NCBI GenBank assembly: GCA_947487205.1
Contig: CANKVU010000022.1
Coordinates: forward strand, 1-64,000
From: an uncultured Paracoccaceae bacterium
GTDB lineage: Bacteria > Pseudomonadota > Alphaproteobacteria > Rhodobacterales > Rhodobacteraceae
Direction: 5' to 3'
Length of the DNA stretch: 64,000 nt
Shown: positions 1-7,166 of the stretch, in pieces
Layout: each line of letters opens with the position of its first letter
Numbering within the stretch: position 1 is the stretch's first letter
Notes under the pieces: generated by a model
What the model was told of the DNA's origin: nothing
The model's input: only the letters and a program-made list of their open reading frames with translations
Database searches by the model: none
Made by a program: the position numbers and the translations under genes

Positions 1-89
1 GTCCCAGGCATCCGCCTTGGCGCCGAGACCCGTCATGCACTAAGACTGAAACCGGACCACCCGATTGGGGCAGGCCAGCCGCGACGAGG

Positions 90-836
90 CATGTCATCCT
101 GTCTGGCTGCTCCGGGGCAGGGAAATCGACGCTTCTGGCCGAACTCGGCCGACGGGGATACCGAACGGTCGAGGAGCCGGGCCGAAGGATCGTGGCGGAG
201 GAGATGCGCGGCGCCGGAACGGCGCTGCCCTGGATCGACCTCGCGGCCTTCGCGCGGCGTGCCGTCGAGATGTCCGCCGCCGACCGGACGCGCGTGGGGA
301 ATGTCGACGGGTGGACCTTCTTCGATCGGGGGCTGGTCGATGCGGCCGTGGCGCTCGAGCACGCGGCCGGGGTCGCGGCCGCGAAGACCCTGGCGGGGCT
401 GGACCGCTTTCACGACCAGGTCTTCCTGACCCCGCCATGGCCGGAGATCTACCGGGCGGACCGGGAACGGCGGCTGGATCCGCAGGACGGGATCGCGGAA
501 TACCATCGCCTGCGCGACGCCTGTGTTCGGCTGGGATATGACCCGGTCATCCTGCCCAGGGTCGCTGCCGAGGCGCGCGCGGATTTCGTCCTGAGCTGCC
601 TCTCCTGGGCGCGTCGGCCGCAAGCGGCTCCATCCGGCCCGGGTCATTCCCCGCCGGTGAGCCGCCGCGACAGCGCGGCCCAGTCGTCCCGCCCGTCACC
701 GCGCGCCAGGTACTCGCCGGCAAGGCGTTCGAGGAGCGGAGGATCGGCGGCGAGACGCTCGACCGCCACCCAGCGGGCCCAGTCCGGCGCGATGCTCCAG
801 CCGGGCTGGCCCACCCGCGCGGTCGGCAGGCGGTAA
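90..836 (+). CDS. AAA-family P-loop ATPase, ends uncertain
   Basis: The frame carries a clear Walker A motif (GCSGAGKST, positions 105-131) right after a hydrophobic strand (HVILS), then an EEPGRRIVAEE segment typical of small predicted ATP/GTP-binding proteins (AAA_28-like) of about 180 residues. No ATG, GTG or TTG lies in this frame between the left edge and 192, so the true start is either off the window or lost. At the other end, family-like sequence stops near position 600 (DFVLSCL). The frame then runs on through about 80 arginine/serine-rich residues and overlaps the 3' end of the convergent amidoligase gene by almost 200 bases. The extra tail looks like read-through after loss of a stop. 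It could be a pseudogene. Cellular role unknown. Confidence 0.55.
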   Translation, partial: HVILSGCSGAGKSTLLAELGRRGYRTVEEPGRRIVAEEMRGAGTALPWIDLAAFARRAVEMSAADRTRVGNVDGWTFFDRGLVDAAVALEHAAGVAAAKTLAGLDRFHDQVFLTPPWPEIYRADRERRLDPQDGIAEYHRLRDACVRLGYDPVILPRVAAEARADFVLSCLSWARRPQAAPSGPGHSPPVSRRDSAAQSSRPSPRARYSPARRSRSGGSAARRSTATQRAQSGAMLQPGWPTRAVGRR

Positions 837-1579
837 TGCAGCACGCTCCGCTTGCCGATCTTCTCGTGGGGCACCGCGCGCCGCACGCGCGCCTCGTCGA
901 GGGACAGGAACAGCGGCAGAAGATCGAGGGCGCGGTTCCGCGTCGGGTTCGCCGCGAGGTAATCGGCCATGAGGTGGTCCAGGCCCGGCCAGTAATCCGG
1001 CGCGAGCACCTGCCTCCGGTAAGCCGGGGGGAAGCGGCCGCAACCGCTCAGGCGATGGAGGCGGAGGCGCGGCGGGCTTTCCCGCCGGAGCCAGTCCTCG
1101 AGCAGCAGGAACGCCTTCAGGAGGGCGGTGATCGTCCCGGCGTCGAGCCGCGGGGGTTCGGGATTGAAGTGGAGGCCGAAGGCGGCGGGCCCGGTGTCCC
1201 GGGCGCCCGCCTCGCGCAGCGCCGCAACGGCGCGGTCCACCAGCGGCAGGCTGTCGAGGGGCAGCGGGACGGTCACCAGTTCCCGGGGGACCACGGGGCG
1301 CGATACGGTGCCGAGGGTGGCGGCGGCGCTCTTGCCCAGCCGGCCCCAGCGCGTTCCGGGATGCCGTTGCGGATGGGCGTAGCGCGTGTCGATCTCGACC
1401 ATCAGGGGGCCGGGCGCCGTCCCCTCGACCCGAAGCGCATGGGCGTCCTCCTCGGCAAGGGCGCCGCCGAGTTGCGCCGCGAGAGCCTCTGCCGCCTGGC
1501 GCGCGGTGAGGGCGCCGAACTCCACCTCCACGCCCACGGTCCGCATCCGGCCCGCCGCGTTGAGGGGGAGGGGAGGCAT
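644..1579 (-). CDS. Amidoligase family protein (putative)
   Basis: The product has 311 aa. The N-terminal strand TVGVEVEFGALT, the later RYAHPQR segment and the C-terminal RLAGEYLARG match the putative amidoligase family, a glutamine-synthetase/ATP-grasp-like fold predicted to form amide bonds on small molecules or peptides. I chose the ATG at 1579 because a GGGGGAG ribosome site lies just upstream; the frame stays open for 48 further residues that look like noise. In other genomes these enzymes often sit beside a glutamine amidotransferase-like partner; none is seen here. The upstream neighbour on the same strand is a TerC-family protein, 159 bases away. The substrate is unknown and the family call rests on motif recall only. 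Confidence 0.7.
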   Translation of the reverse strand: MPPLPLNAAGRMRTVGVEVEFGALTARQAAEALAAQLGGALAEEDAHALRVEGTAPGPLMVEIDTRYAHPQRHPGTRWGRLGKSAAATLGTVSRPVVPRELVTVPLPLDSLPLVDRAVAALREAGARDTGPAAFGLHFNPEPPRLDAGTITALLKAFLLLEDWLRRESPPRLRLHRLSGCGRFPPAYRRQVLAPDYWPGLDHLMADYLAANPTRNRALDLLPLFLSLDEARVRRAVPHEKIGKRSVLHYRLPTARVGQPGWSIAPDWARWVAVERLAADPPLLERLAGEYLARGDGRDDWAALSRRLTGGE

Positions 1580-1738
1580 GTCGAAGCTCCCCCGGTCCCG
1601 CGCCTCTTGGTGCCCCCTCGGTCCGGGCAGGCGATCGCAACCCATCACCAAGCGCCCCCTGCGCGACGCCGTCGGCGATGTCGCCGGAGACCTTCGGGAT
1701 CGGCCCCCCGGACGGCGCGGCATGGCCCGGCCACGGCG

Positions 1739-2722
1739 CTACTGCGCCGCGGCGGGCGCGCGCCGCGTGCGCCAGAGCGAATAGCCGATGCCGGCCCCGA
1801 GGATCGAGAAGGTGATGGCCAGCGACCACGCGGCCGGAAACTTCTCCCACCCCATCAGGTCGGCGACGAAGATCTTCGACCCGATGAAGACGAGCAGAAC
1901 CGCCAGGGCCTGCTTGAGATACTCGAACCGGTGCAGGACCGCGGCCAGCGCGAAGTAGAGTGCCCGGAGCCCCAGGATCGCGAAGATGTTCGAGGTGTAG
2001 ACGATGTAGGGATCCGTGGTGATGGCGAAGACGGCGGGGACGGAATCGACCGCGAAGACCACGTCGGCGAATTCGACGATGACGAGGGCGAGGAACAGCG
2101 GCGTCATGTAGCGCACGAGCTTGCCCGTCCCGGGATCGGGCTTCTTGACGAAGAAGTCGTGGCTTTCGATCTCGTCCGTCACCCGGAAGCGGCCCCGCAT
2201 GAAGCGCAGGATCGGGTTCTGCGACAGGTCCATCTCCTTGTCGCTGGTCACCAGCATCTTGATGCCGGTGAAGATCAGGAACGCGGCGAAGATGTAGAGC
2301 ACCCAGCCGTATTGCGACACGAGCGTCGCGCCGAGGCCGATCATGATGCCGCGCAGGACGATGACGCCGAGGATGCCCCAGAACAGGACCCGATGCTGGT
2401 ATTTCCGGGGCACCGCGAAGAAGCTGAAGATCAGGGCGATGACGAAGACGTTGTCGAGCGCCAGCGTCTTCTCGACCACGAAGGCGGTCAGGTATTCGGT
2501 GGCCGAGCTGCCGCCGATCGTGGCCCAGACGATGCCGGCGAAACCGACGCCGATCGCGATGTAGAGCGCCGAGAGCTTGAGGCTCTCCGCGACGCCGATC
2601 TCGTGGTCGTCCCGGTTGAGGATCCCGAGGTCGAAGGCGAGAAGCCCGGCAACGAGGGCGAGGAATGTGCTCCAGAGCCAGAGCGGGGTGCCGAGGAACT
2701 CGGCGGCGAGAAAGGCGTCCAA
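1739..2722 (-). CDS. TerC/Alx family integral membrane protein
   Basis: A 327-aa membrane protein with about eight to nine hydrophobic segments and the TerC-family hallmarks: an LALDNVFVIALIF helix around residues 87-100 with its membrane aspartate, and a second conserved stretch FADVVFAVDSVPAVFAITTD near residues 218-237. TerC/Alx proteins are inner-membrane proteins linked to manganese export and tellurite or alkaline response. The start is TTG at 2722, preceded by GGGAG about eight bases upstream; no better start is present. The gene is followed by the amidoligase on the same strand, so the two may be co-transcribed. Substrate specificity cannot be told from sequence. Confidence 0.88.
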   Translation of the reverse strand: MDAFLAAEFLGTPLWLWSTFLALVAGLLAFDLGILNRDDHEIGVAESLKLSALYIAIGVGFAGIVWATIGGSSATEYLTAFVVEKTLALDNVFVIALIFSFFAVPRKYQHRVLFWGILGVIVLRGIMIGLGATLVSQYGWVLYIFAAFLIFTGIKMLVTSDKEMDLSQNPILRFMRGRFRVTDEIESHDFFVKKPDPGTGKLVRYMTPLFLALVIVEFADVVFAVDSVPAVFAITTDPYIVYTSNIFAILGLRALYFALAAVLHRFEYLKQALAVLLVFIGSKIFVADLMGWEKFPAAWSLAITFSILGAGIGYSLWRTRRAPAAAQ

Positions 2723-3198
2723 CAGGGATCTCCCGACGGGGATGCGCAGCTGGGGCCGAAGGACACGGGTGCGACCAGGCTGGCATCGAATGGAATTCGA
2801 TGCGTCCCGACATCACGTCGCCAGCAGGCGCCGCCAGAGGGGCCCGGTCCGCAAGGGATACGTGTGGACGGGTCGCGACCGTGACAAGAGCCGATCGGAA
2901 ATTTGGGTGAGGCAGGTGCGCCGGGGCTGGATCGTTGGAACGCGACGCGGAACCTGGCGCAGGCTCGTTCCGGACCGCGTCTTTCGTGGCCAGAGCCAGG
3001 CTCCGAATGTCGGCGCATCGCGCAAGGGGCGGACCGTCGACGATCTGCGAAGGGAGGTGGACAGGCCCGGCCCGGAGCCGTCGCGCGGCCCGACAATGAC
3101 CGAGGTCACGTCGTCCCGGGCGGGCGGACATCCGCATGGACGCCGGGCTTCGGCCCGGGCCATGCGACCCCTCGCGTCGGCGGAAGGAGGCTCCGAGG
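2723..3198. promoter_or_regulatory. Leader/intergenic region upstream of the terC-like gene with a 9-bp inverted repeat
   Basis: This 476-base stretch has no convincing gene on either strand. At 2783-2803 it contains a perfect inverted repeat, GCATCGAAT / ATTCGATGC, with a 3-base loop, 60-80 bases upstream of the terC-like start. It has no T-run, so it is not a standard terminator; it could be an operator or an mRNA leader hairpin. I looked for the conserved yybP-ykoY manganese riboswitch core often found in front of TerC/Alx genes and did not find it. Confidence 0.4.
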
Positions 3199-3732
3199 TC
3201 ACGGATGACCGCGCCGCGCCGCCTCGATCGCCGCGATGTCGATCTTGTCCATCTCCATCATCGCCGCCATCGCCGCCATCGCCGCCATCGCCGCCATCGC
3301 CCGGGCCGCGGCGGCGCGGTCGGGATCGGCGAGCGCGTCCATCAACACGCGCGGCGTGATCTGCCAGCGATAGCCCCAGCGGTCCGTGCACCAGCCGCAC
3401 ATGATCGCTTCGCCGCCGGTGCCGAGGATCGCCCCCCACAGACGATCCGTCTCGGCCAAGTCCTCGGCATAGACCTGCAGCGAATAGGCATCGTTGAGCT
3501 CAGCCTGCGGTCCGCCGTTCAGGAGTGCGCAGGGAAGGCCGCAAAGCGTCATCTCGACGAGTTGCACCGCCCCTGCCACCATGTTCGGAAGTCCCTCGGG
3601 CACCCGCACGATCCGCTCCACCCGGCTTTCCGGGAAGGTGGCGGCGTAGAAGGCCGTGGCCGCCTCGGCCTGCCTGTCGAACCACAGGAACACGGCCGCC
3701 TTGCGCGGCGCGATCCTCCGCCCCGTGCTCAC
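3199..3732 (-). CDS. VOC superfamily, PhnB/3-demethylubiquinone methyltransferase-like protein
   Basis: A 177-aa single-domain glyoxalase-fold protein of the PhnB-like type: FLWFDRQAEAATAFYAATF at the N-terminus, the VQLVEMTLCG strand, and a CTDRWGYRWQI segment near residue 115. The start is GTG at 3732, whose GTGA overlap with the stop of the upstream VOC gene implies translational coupling. It is the last gene of the five-gene operon. The C-terminal helix before the DKIDIAAIEAA motif is expanded by a perfect 9-base tandem repeat encoding (Ala-Met-Ala)n. The catalytic role of this family is generally unassigned; here it probably belongs with the detoxification-type neighbours. Confidence 0.85.
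   Translation of the reverse strand: MSTGRRIAPRKAAVFLWFDRQAEAATAFYAATFPESRVERIVRVPEGLPNMVAGAVQLVEMTLCGLPCALLNGGPQAELNDAYSLQVYAEDLAETDRLWGAILGTGGEAIMCGWCTDRWGYRWQITPRVLMDALADPDRAAAARAMAAMAAMAAMAAMMEMDKIDIAAIEAARRGHP
3259..3300. repeat. 9-bp tandem repeat inside the PhnB-like gene
   Basis: About 4.7 perfect head-to-tail copies of CATCGCCGC (plus-strand reading). On the coding strand it gives repeated Ala-Met-Ala in the C-terminal helix. Because the unit is 9 bases, copy-number slippage would lengthen or shorten the protein without shifting the frame. Confidence 0.95.
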
Positions 3733-4529
3733 CCCGATCCCCCTGTCCGCGGGCCGACCAGGGAGAATGCCGCGCCCTGCGGATCGGTGGCATTCAGCGC
3801 GAATTCCCCGCCGGGGATCTCCTGTGGCTCCTCCCTCGCCGAACCGCCATGGGCGGTGACATAGCGCCTGGCCGCGTCGATGTCGGGCACCCGGAAGTAG
3901 AAGTGCCAGATCGGTGGCGGCCCGTCCCCGGCCGCGCGCATCACCGCGCCCAGCATCGTCTGGTTCGGCGGGTTGCGGAGCATGTCGTATGAGCCCATGG
4001 GGCCCATATCCATGCGGTCCGCCACCTCCCAGCCGAAGCAGGCGCCGTAGAAGGACAGGGCCCGGTCCGGATCGGTGGCGTGCAACTCGTTCCAGACGCA
4101 GTGCCCCTCGCGCGGCGCATCCTGGGCGAAGGCCTGGCTCGTCTCGCCCGAGATGCCGCGCATGACGTAGAAGGGGGCGCCCAGCGGATCGGTCACGAGG
4201 GCCATCCGCCCCACGCCCTCGATATCCATGGGCCCCATGAGGATCGTGCCGCCCTCGCCGGCCAGCTGCGCCACCGTCTCGTCCACGTCGTCGACACCGA
4301 TATAGCCCGCCCAGAGGGGCCGCGCCCCGCCGGCCCGCATGTCCTCGGTTATCTGCATCATGCCGCCCGCCTCCGGCCCGTTCTTGGCGAAGACGCGATA
4401 GGCCGTCCCGCCATCCGGCCCGGCCGGCCGGAACGACCAGCCCATGAGGCCCGCATAGAACGCCTCCGCCGCCGGCGCGTCGCTGGTCATCAGCTCGTAC
4501 CAGATGAAGTCGCCATGGGGATTGGCCAT
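3729..4529 (-). CDS. VOC family protein with two glyoxalase domains
   Basis: The protein has 266 aa and two tandem glyoxalase/bleomycin-resistance-like domains: residues about 1-125 (start GDFIWYELMTSD, ending DPLGAPFYVM) and about 135-262 (CVWNELHATDPDRALSFYG ... DPQGAAFSLV). This architecture is that of the Mycobacterium 27-kDa antigen/hydroxylase-type VOC proteins. The ATG at 4529 has a purine-rich upstream stretch (GGGAGGGAGGG). It lies in the middle of the operon, with a 4-base overlap to the following gene and 66 bases from the preceding DUF1428 gene. The metal ligands and substrate are not clear by eye. Confidence 0.88.
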   Translation of the reverse strand: MANPHGDFIWYELMTSDAPAAEAFYAGLMGWSFRPAGPDGGTAYRVFAKNGPEAGGMMQITEDMRAGGARPLWAGYIGVDDVDETVAQLAGEGGTILMGPMDIEGVGRMALVTDPLGAPFYVMRGISGETSQAFAQDAPREGHCVWNELHATDPDRALSFYGACFGWEVADRMDMGPMGSYDMLRNPPNQTMLGAVMRAAGDGPPPIWHFYFRVPDIDAARRYVTAHGGSAREEPQEIPGGEFALNATDPQGAAFSLVGPRTGGSG

Positions 4530-4595
4530 GTTCCCCTCCCTCCCTCTCTCTCTCCCGGCTCGGGCCCCGGATCTCGGCCAGGGGCCAGGCGGCGC

Positions 4596-4955
4596 TCAGG
4601 CCCGTTCGTGGAAGACGGGCGCGAAGCTGCCCCAGACCATGCGCTTGCCGTCGAAGGGCATGTCCGCGCCCATCTCCTGCCAGCGCGGATCGGTCTCCAT
4701 GCTGGCCTCGCAGGCCTTGTAGGTCTCCTCGTCCGGCCAGATCACCCAGCTGAAGACGACCGCCTCGCCTTCCTCGAGGTCCACGGCCCGGCGGAAATCG
4801 GTCTGCTTGCCCTCGGGCACGACATCGCCCCAGGCCTCCATGATCTCGATCGCGCCGTAATCGCGGAAGATCTCCCAGGACTTCCGGGCCATATCCACGT
4901 AGGCGTCCCGCTTCGCGACCGGGACGGGAACGAGAAATCCGGCAATGTAGGTCAT
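4596..4955 (-). CDS. DUF1428 family protein
   Basis: A 119-aa protein starting TYIAGFLVPVPVAKRDAY with the EAWGDVVPEGKQTDFRRAV and FSWVIWPDEETY signatures of DUF1428, a small dimeric alpha-beta barrel family related to antibiotic-biosynthesis-type monooxygenases. No biochemical role is established for it. The ATG at 4955 overlaps the stop of the upstream GST gene (ATGA). Position inside a VOC/GST operon suggests a part in handling reactive or xenobiotic compounds, which is inference. Confidence 0.9.
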   Translation of the reverse strand: MTYIAGFLVPVPVAKRDAYVDMARKSWEIFRDYGAIEIMEAWGDVVPEGKQTDFRRAVDLEEGEAVVFSWVIWPDEETYKACEASMETDPRWQEMGADMPFDGKRMVWGSFAPVFHERA

Positions 4956-5671
4956 GCGCGCTCTCCTCTCGCGGCTTCGATCTTCGCCATCCATTCGTCG
5001 AATCCGGGCGGTGGCCGGCCGGTGAATCCGGCCATCTGGTCGTCCAGGGCGCGGCCGAAGGCGGCACGCGCCGTGCCGCGCGCCACGTAGGCGGCGAGGT
5101 TCGGGAAGGGATCCAGGAACTTCGTCCCCTGGACGATCCGCAGCACCGAGACCATCAGAAGGTCCCCCGGCCCGAAGGCGCCCGCGAACCAGTCCGCGTC
5201 GCCGAGCCTGTCGGAGGCGTCCCTCAACCGGCTGGTCACCCGCGCCTCCGTCGCGGGAACCCGCGGCGCCGACCAGGGCTCGCCGGCCTCGAAGAGCGTG
5301 GCCATCACCCAGTCCATCATCGGCGGCTCGACCGAGTTCAGCGCGGCGAACACCCATTCGAGCGATTTCGCCCGCGCCGTGTCATCGTCCGGCATCAATC
5401 CGGGGAAGCGTTCGGCGACGTGCCAGACGATGGCGCCGCTCTCGAACAGCACCAGGTCGCCCTCCTCGAAGGTCGGCACCTGCCCGAAGGGCTGGCGGGC
5501 CCGATGCGGCGCCTCCTTCTGCGCGCCCGGCGCGAGGTACCGCACGGCATAGGGCTGCCCGACCTCTTCGAGCGCCCAGCGGACGCGCAGGTCGCGCACC
5601 TGCCCCCGGGCGAAATCGGGTACCCAATCATAGGCGGTGATGGTCACGGGCGCGGCGGGATCAACGGGCAT
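4952..5671 (-). CDS. Glutathione S-transferase family protein
   Basis: A 239-aa GST. The thioredoxin-like N-terminal domain (about residues 8-88) contains the strand-loop FGQVPTFEEGDLVLFESGA: the cis-proline VP and the ES glutathione-binding pair. An all-helical C-terminal domain follows to about residue 225, including DWFAGAFGPGDLLMVSVL. I chose the ATG at 5671, which overlaps the upstream VOC gene by 11 bases; the longer frame adds arginine-rich residues out of character. Members conjugate glutathione to electrophiles or act as peroxidases/isomerases. Second gene of the operon. Confidence 0.88.
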   Translation of the reverse strand: MPVDPAAPVTITAYDWVPDFARGQVRDLRVRWALEEVGQPYAVRYLAPGAQKEAPHRARQPFGQVPTFEEGDLVLFESGAIVWHVAERFPGLMPDDDTARAKSLEWVFAALNSVEPPMMDWVMATLFEAGEPWSAPRVPATEARVTSRLRDASDRLGDADWFAGAFGPGDLLMVSVLRIVQGTKFLDPFPNLAAYVARGTARAAFGRALDDQMAGFTGRPPPGFDEWMAKIEAARGERA

Positions 5672-6095
5672 CGGACATCTCCATCGGACCCGTCCCGACC
5701 GCCTCGGCGCGCATCCACATCGGCTCCCAGACATGGCCGTCCGGATCCTCGAAGCTGCGCCCGTACATGAAGCCGTGATCCTGGACCGGGCCGGGATCGG
5801 CGCGTCCGCCCGCCTTCGCCGCCGACTCGGTCATGGCGTCGACCGCGGCGCGCTCGTCGCGGCTGATGCAGAGCAGCACCTGCGCCTCCGTCCGGGCATC
5901 CACGCGGCGCTTCTGGGTAAAGGTCGACCAGACATCGTGGGTGAGCAACATGACGGTGATGGTGTCCGACAGGACCATGGCCGCCGCCCTGTCGTCGGTG
6001 AACCTGGGGTCGTTCTCGAACCCGATCGCCGCGTAGAACGCCTTGGCGCGCCCCAGATCGGCGACGGGGAGGTTGACGAAGATCCTCTGCGTCAT
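5661..6095 (-). CDS. VOC family (glyoxalase/extradiol-type) protein
   Basis: A 144-aa single VOC domain beginning TQRIFVNLPVADLGRAKAFY, with FEDPDGHVWEPMWM near the C-terminus, typical of lactoylglutathione-lyase-like proteins of the bleomycin-resistance superfamily. I place the start at the ATG at 6095 (GGGAG nine bases upstream) rather than 6158, because the extra 21 residues cover the promoter shared with the divergent HxlR gene. It is the first gene of the leftward operon VOC-GST-DUF1428-VOC-PhnB. Confidence 0.87.
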   Translation of the reverse strand: MTQRIFVNLPVADLGRAKAFYAAIGFENDPRFTDDRAAAMVLSDTITVMLLTHDVWSTFTQKRRVDARTEAQVLLCISRDERAAVDAMTESAAKAGGRADPGPVQDHGFMYGRSFEDPDGHVWEPMWMRAEAVGTGPMEMSDAR

Positions 6096-6160
6096 CGACT
6101 CGGCTCCCGCGAATCTGATCGTGTGGACAAGCATCGCCTGGGACGTTACAAAAAGCAACT

Positions 6161-6850
6161 ATGAAGTCACTTAAGGTAACTGAAAGCGGGAAGCCGCTCC
6201 ATGGACGGTGGTACGACGATGCCTGCGGCACCGCGTTCGGCCTCGAGGTCCTGGGCGAGCGATGGACGCTTCTGATCGTCCGCGAGCTGATGTTCGGGCC
6301 GTTGCGGTTCTCCGATCTCCGCGCCGCCCTGCCGGGCCTCAGCGCGAAGATCCTGACCGAACGCCTGGCGGGGCTCGAACGTTCGGGCGTCCTTCACCGG
6401 CTGAGCATTGTCGACCCGGTCCCGGCGCAGCTCTACGGCCTGACCGGGTGGGGCTACGCCGCCGAGCCGATCATCCAGGAGCTCGGACGCTGGGCGGCGG
6501 CGTCGCCGCTTCACGATCCGACCCTGCCGCTGTCGCCCGCCTCCTTCATGCTGTCGCTCCGGACGATGCTGGACCGGGACGCCGCCCGCGACCTTGCGGC
6601 GGAGGTCGCCTTCGCCATCGGGAGCGCACGCTTCACGGCGCGGCTGGGGGGCGGGGATCTGCCGGTGACGCGCGGCGAATCCGAGGCGTGGGATCTCCGG
6701 TTCGCGGCAGACGGCGCGCCGCCTCTCGCCGCCGTCTTCTACGGCGATGTCGATCCCGAACTGGCCGGAGTGGAGGTCACCGGGGATCCTGCCTCGTTCC
6801 GGAGGTTCGTCGACCTCTTCGACCTGCCGCGCCCCGTGACCGTTCCGTAG
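6161..6850 (+). CDS. HxlR-type winged-helix transcriptional regulator with C-terminal SCP2-like extension
   Basis: The protein has 229 aa. Residues about 15-105 hold the HxlR winged helix: ACGTAFGLEVLGERWTLLIV, then ELMFGPLRFSDLRAALPG, and LSAKILTERLAGLERSGVL as the recognition region. The C-terminal 110 residues resemble the SCP2-like domain often attached to HxlR regulators. The start at 6161 keeps the usual short basic N-terminus of this subgroup. The gene is divergent from the VOC operon with 65 bases between starts, so it very likely controls that operon and itself, in response to a small molecule or redox signal. Confidence 0.9.
   Translation: MKSLKVTESGKPLHGRWYDDACGTAFGLEVLGERWTLLIVRELMFGPLRFSDLRAALPGLSAKILTERLAGLERSGVLHRLSIVDPVPAQLYGLTGWGYAAEPIIQELGRWAAASPLHDPTLPLSPASFMLSLRTMLDRDAARDLAAEVAFAIGSARFTARLGGGDLPVTRGESEAWDLRFAADGAPPLAAVFYGDVDPELAGVEVTGDPASFRRFVDLFDLPRPVTVP
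6165..6181. promoter_or_regulatory. Imperfect dyad, candidate HxlR operator
   Basis: The 17-mer AGTCACTTAAGGTAACT is an imperfect palindrome (12 of 17 positions symmetric, pattern AGTnACnTnAnGTnACT). It lies at the start of the HxlR gene, 70 bases from the divergent VOC start. A separate GTTAC half-site sits at 6145-6149. This is the kind of site an HxlR dimer binds, but assignment is by position and symmetry only. Confidence 0.35.
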
Positions 6851-7166
6851 CCATAGGGGGACAAGCCGCTGGAGAAATCGCGGTAGAGGGCTCCGGGCCG
6901 GCCTCCAGGGGCGGGGCGGTAGCCGCCCGGCGTCGCCGATGATCCCCGTCCGGGCGGCCCGAATGCAGGTGCCGGCCGCTCTTCGCCATCGAGAGATCGG
7001 CGGGGCATCGGAAATCGCTTGCGTGTATCCGGCCTGTTCAACGGCCGCCGCGAGACGGACCGATCCGGCTCCGGGCAGGTCGAAAGATCGGGCTAGGTGT
7101 GGGCCTGGCCGGGTCGTCACCACCCGTGGCCCTCGACCGCGTCGAAATGGAAAAGGAACAGCCCGC
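6851..7166. other. Noncoding intergenic stretch upstream of the TPP enzyme
   Basis: No credible gene on either strand. It should hold the 3' end of the HxlR transcript and the promoter of the TPP enzyme at 7167; I could not pick a confident promoter or terminator. The ribosome site AAAAGGAAC (7151-7159) belongs to the downstream gene. Confidence 0.5.

Noticed and set aside
836-2884. Long plus-strand frame (682 aa) across the amidoligase and TerC genes
   Set aside because: It is antisense to two well-supported genes, has low-complexity Arg/Glu/Gly composition and no domain; a GC-driven shadow.
2723-3198. yybP-ykoY manganese riboswitch in front of the terC-like gene
   Set aside because: The conserved GGGGAGUA-type core and partner loop are not present on the minus strand.
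3259-3300. CRISPR-like or other array from the repeated 9-mer
   Set aside because: Unit is 9 bp without spacers and lies inside a coding frame.
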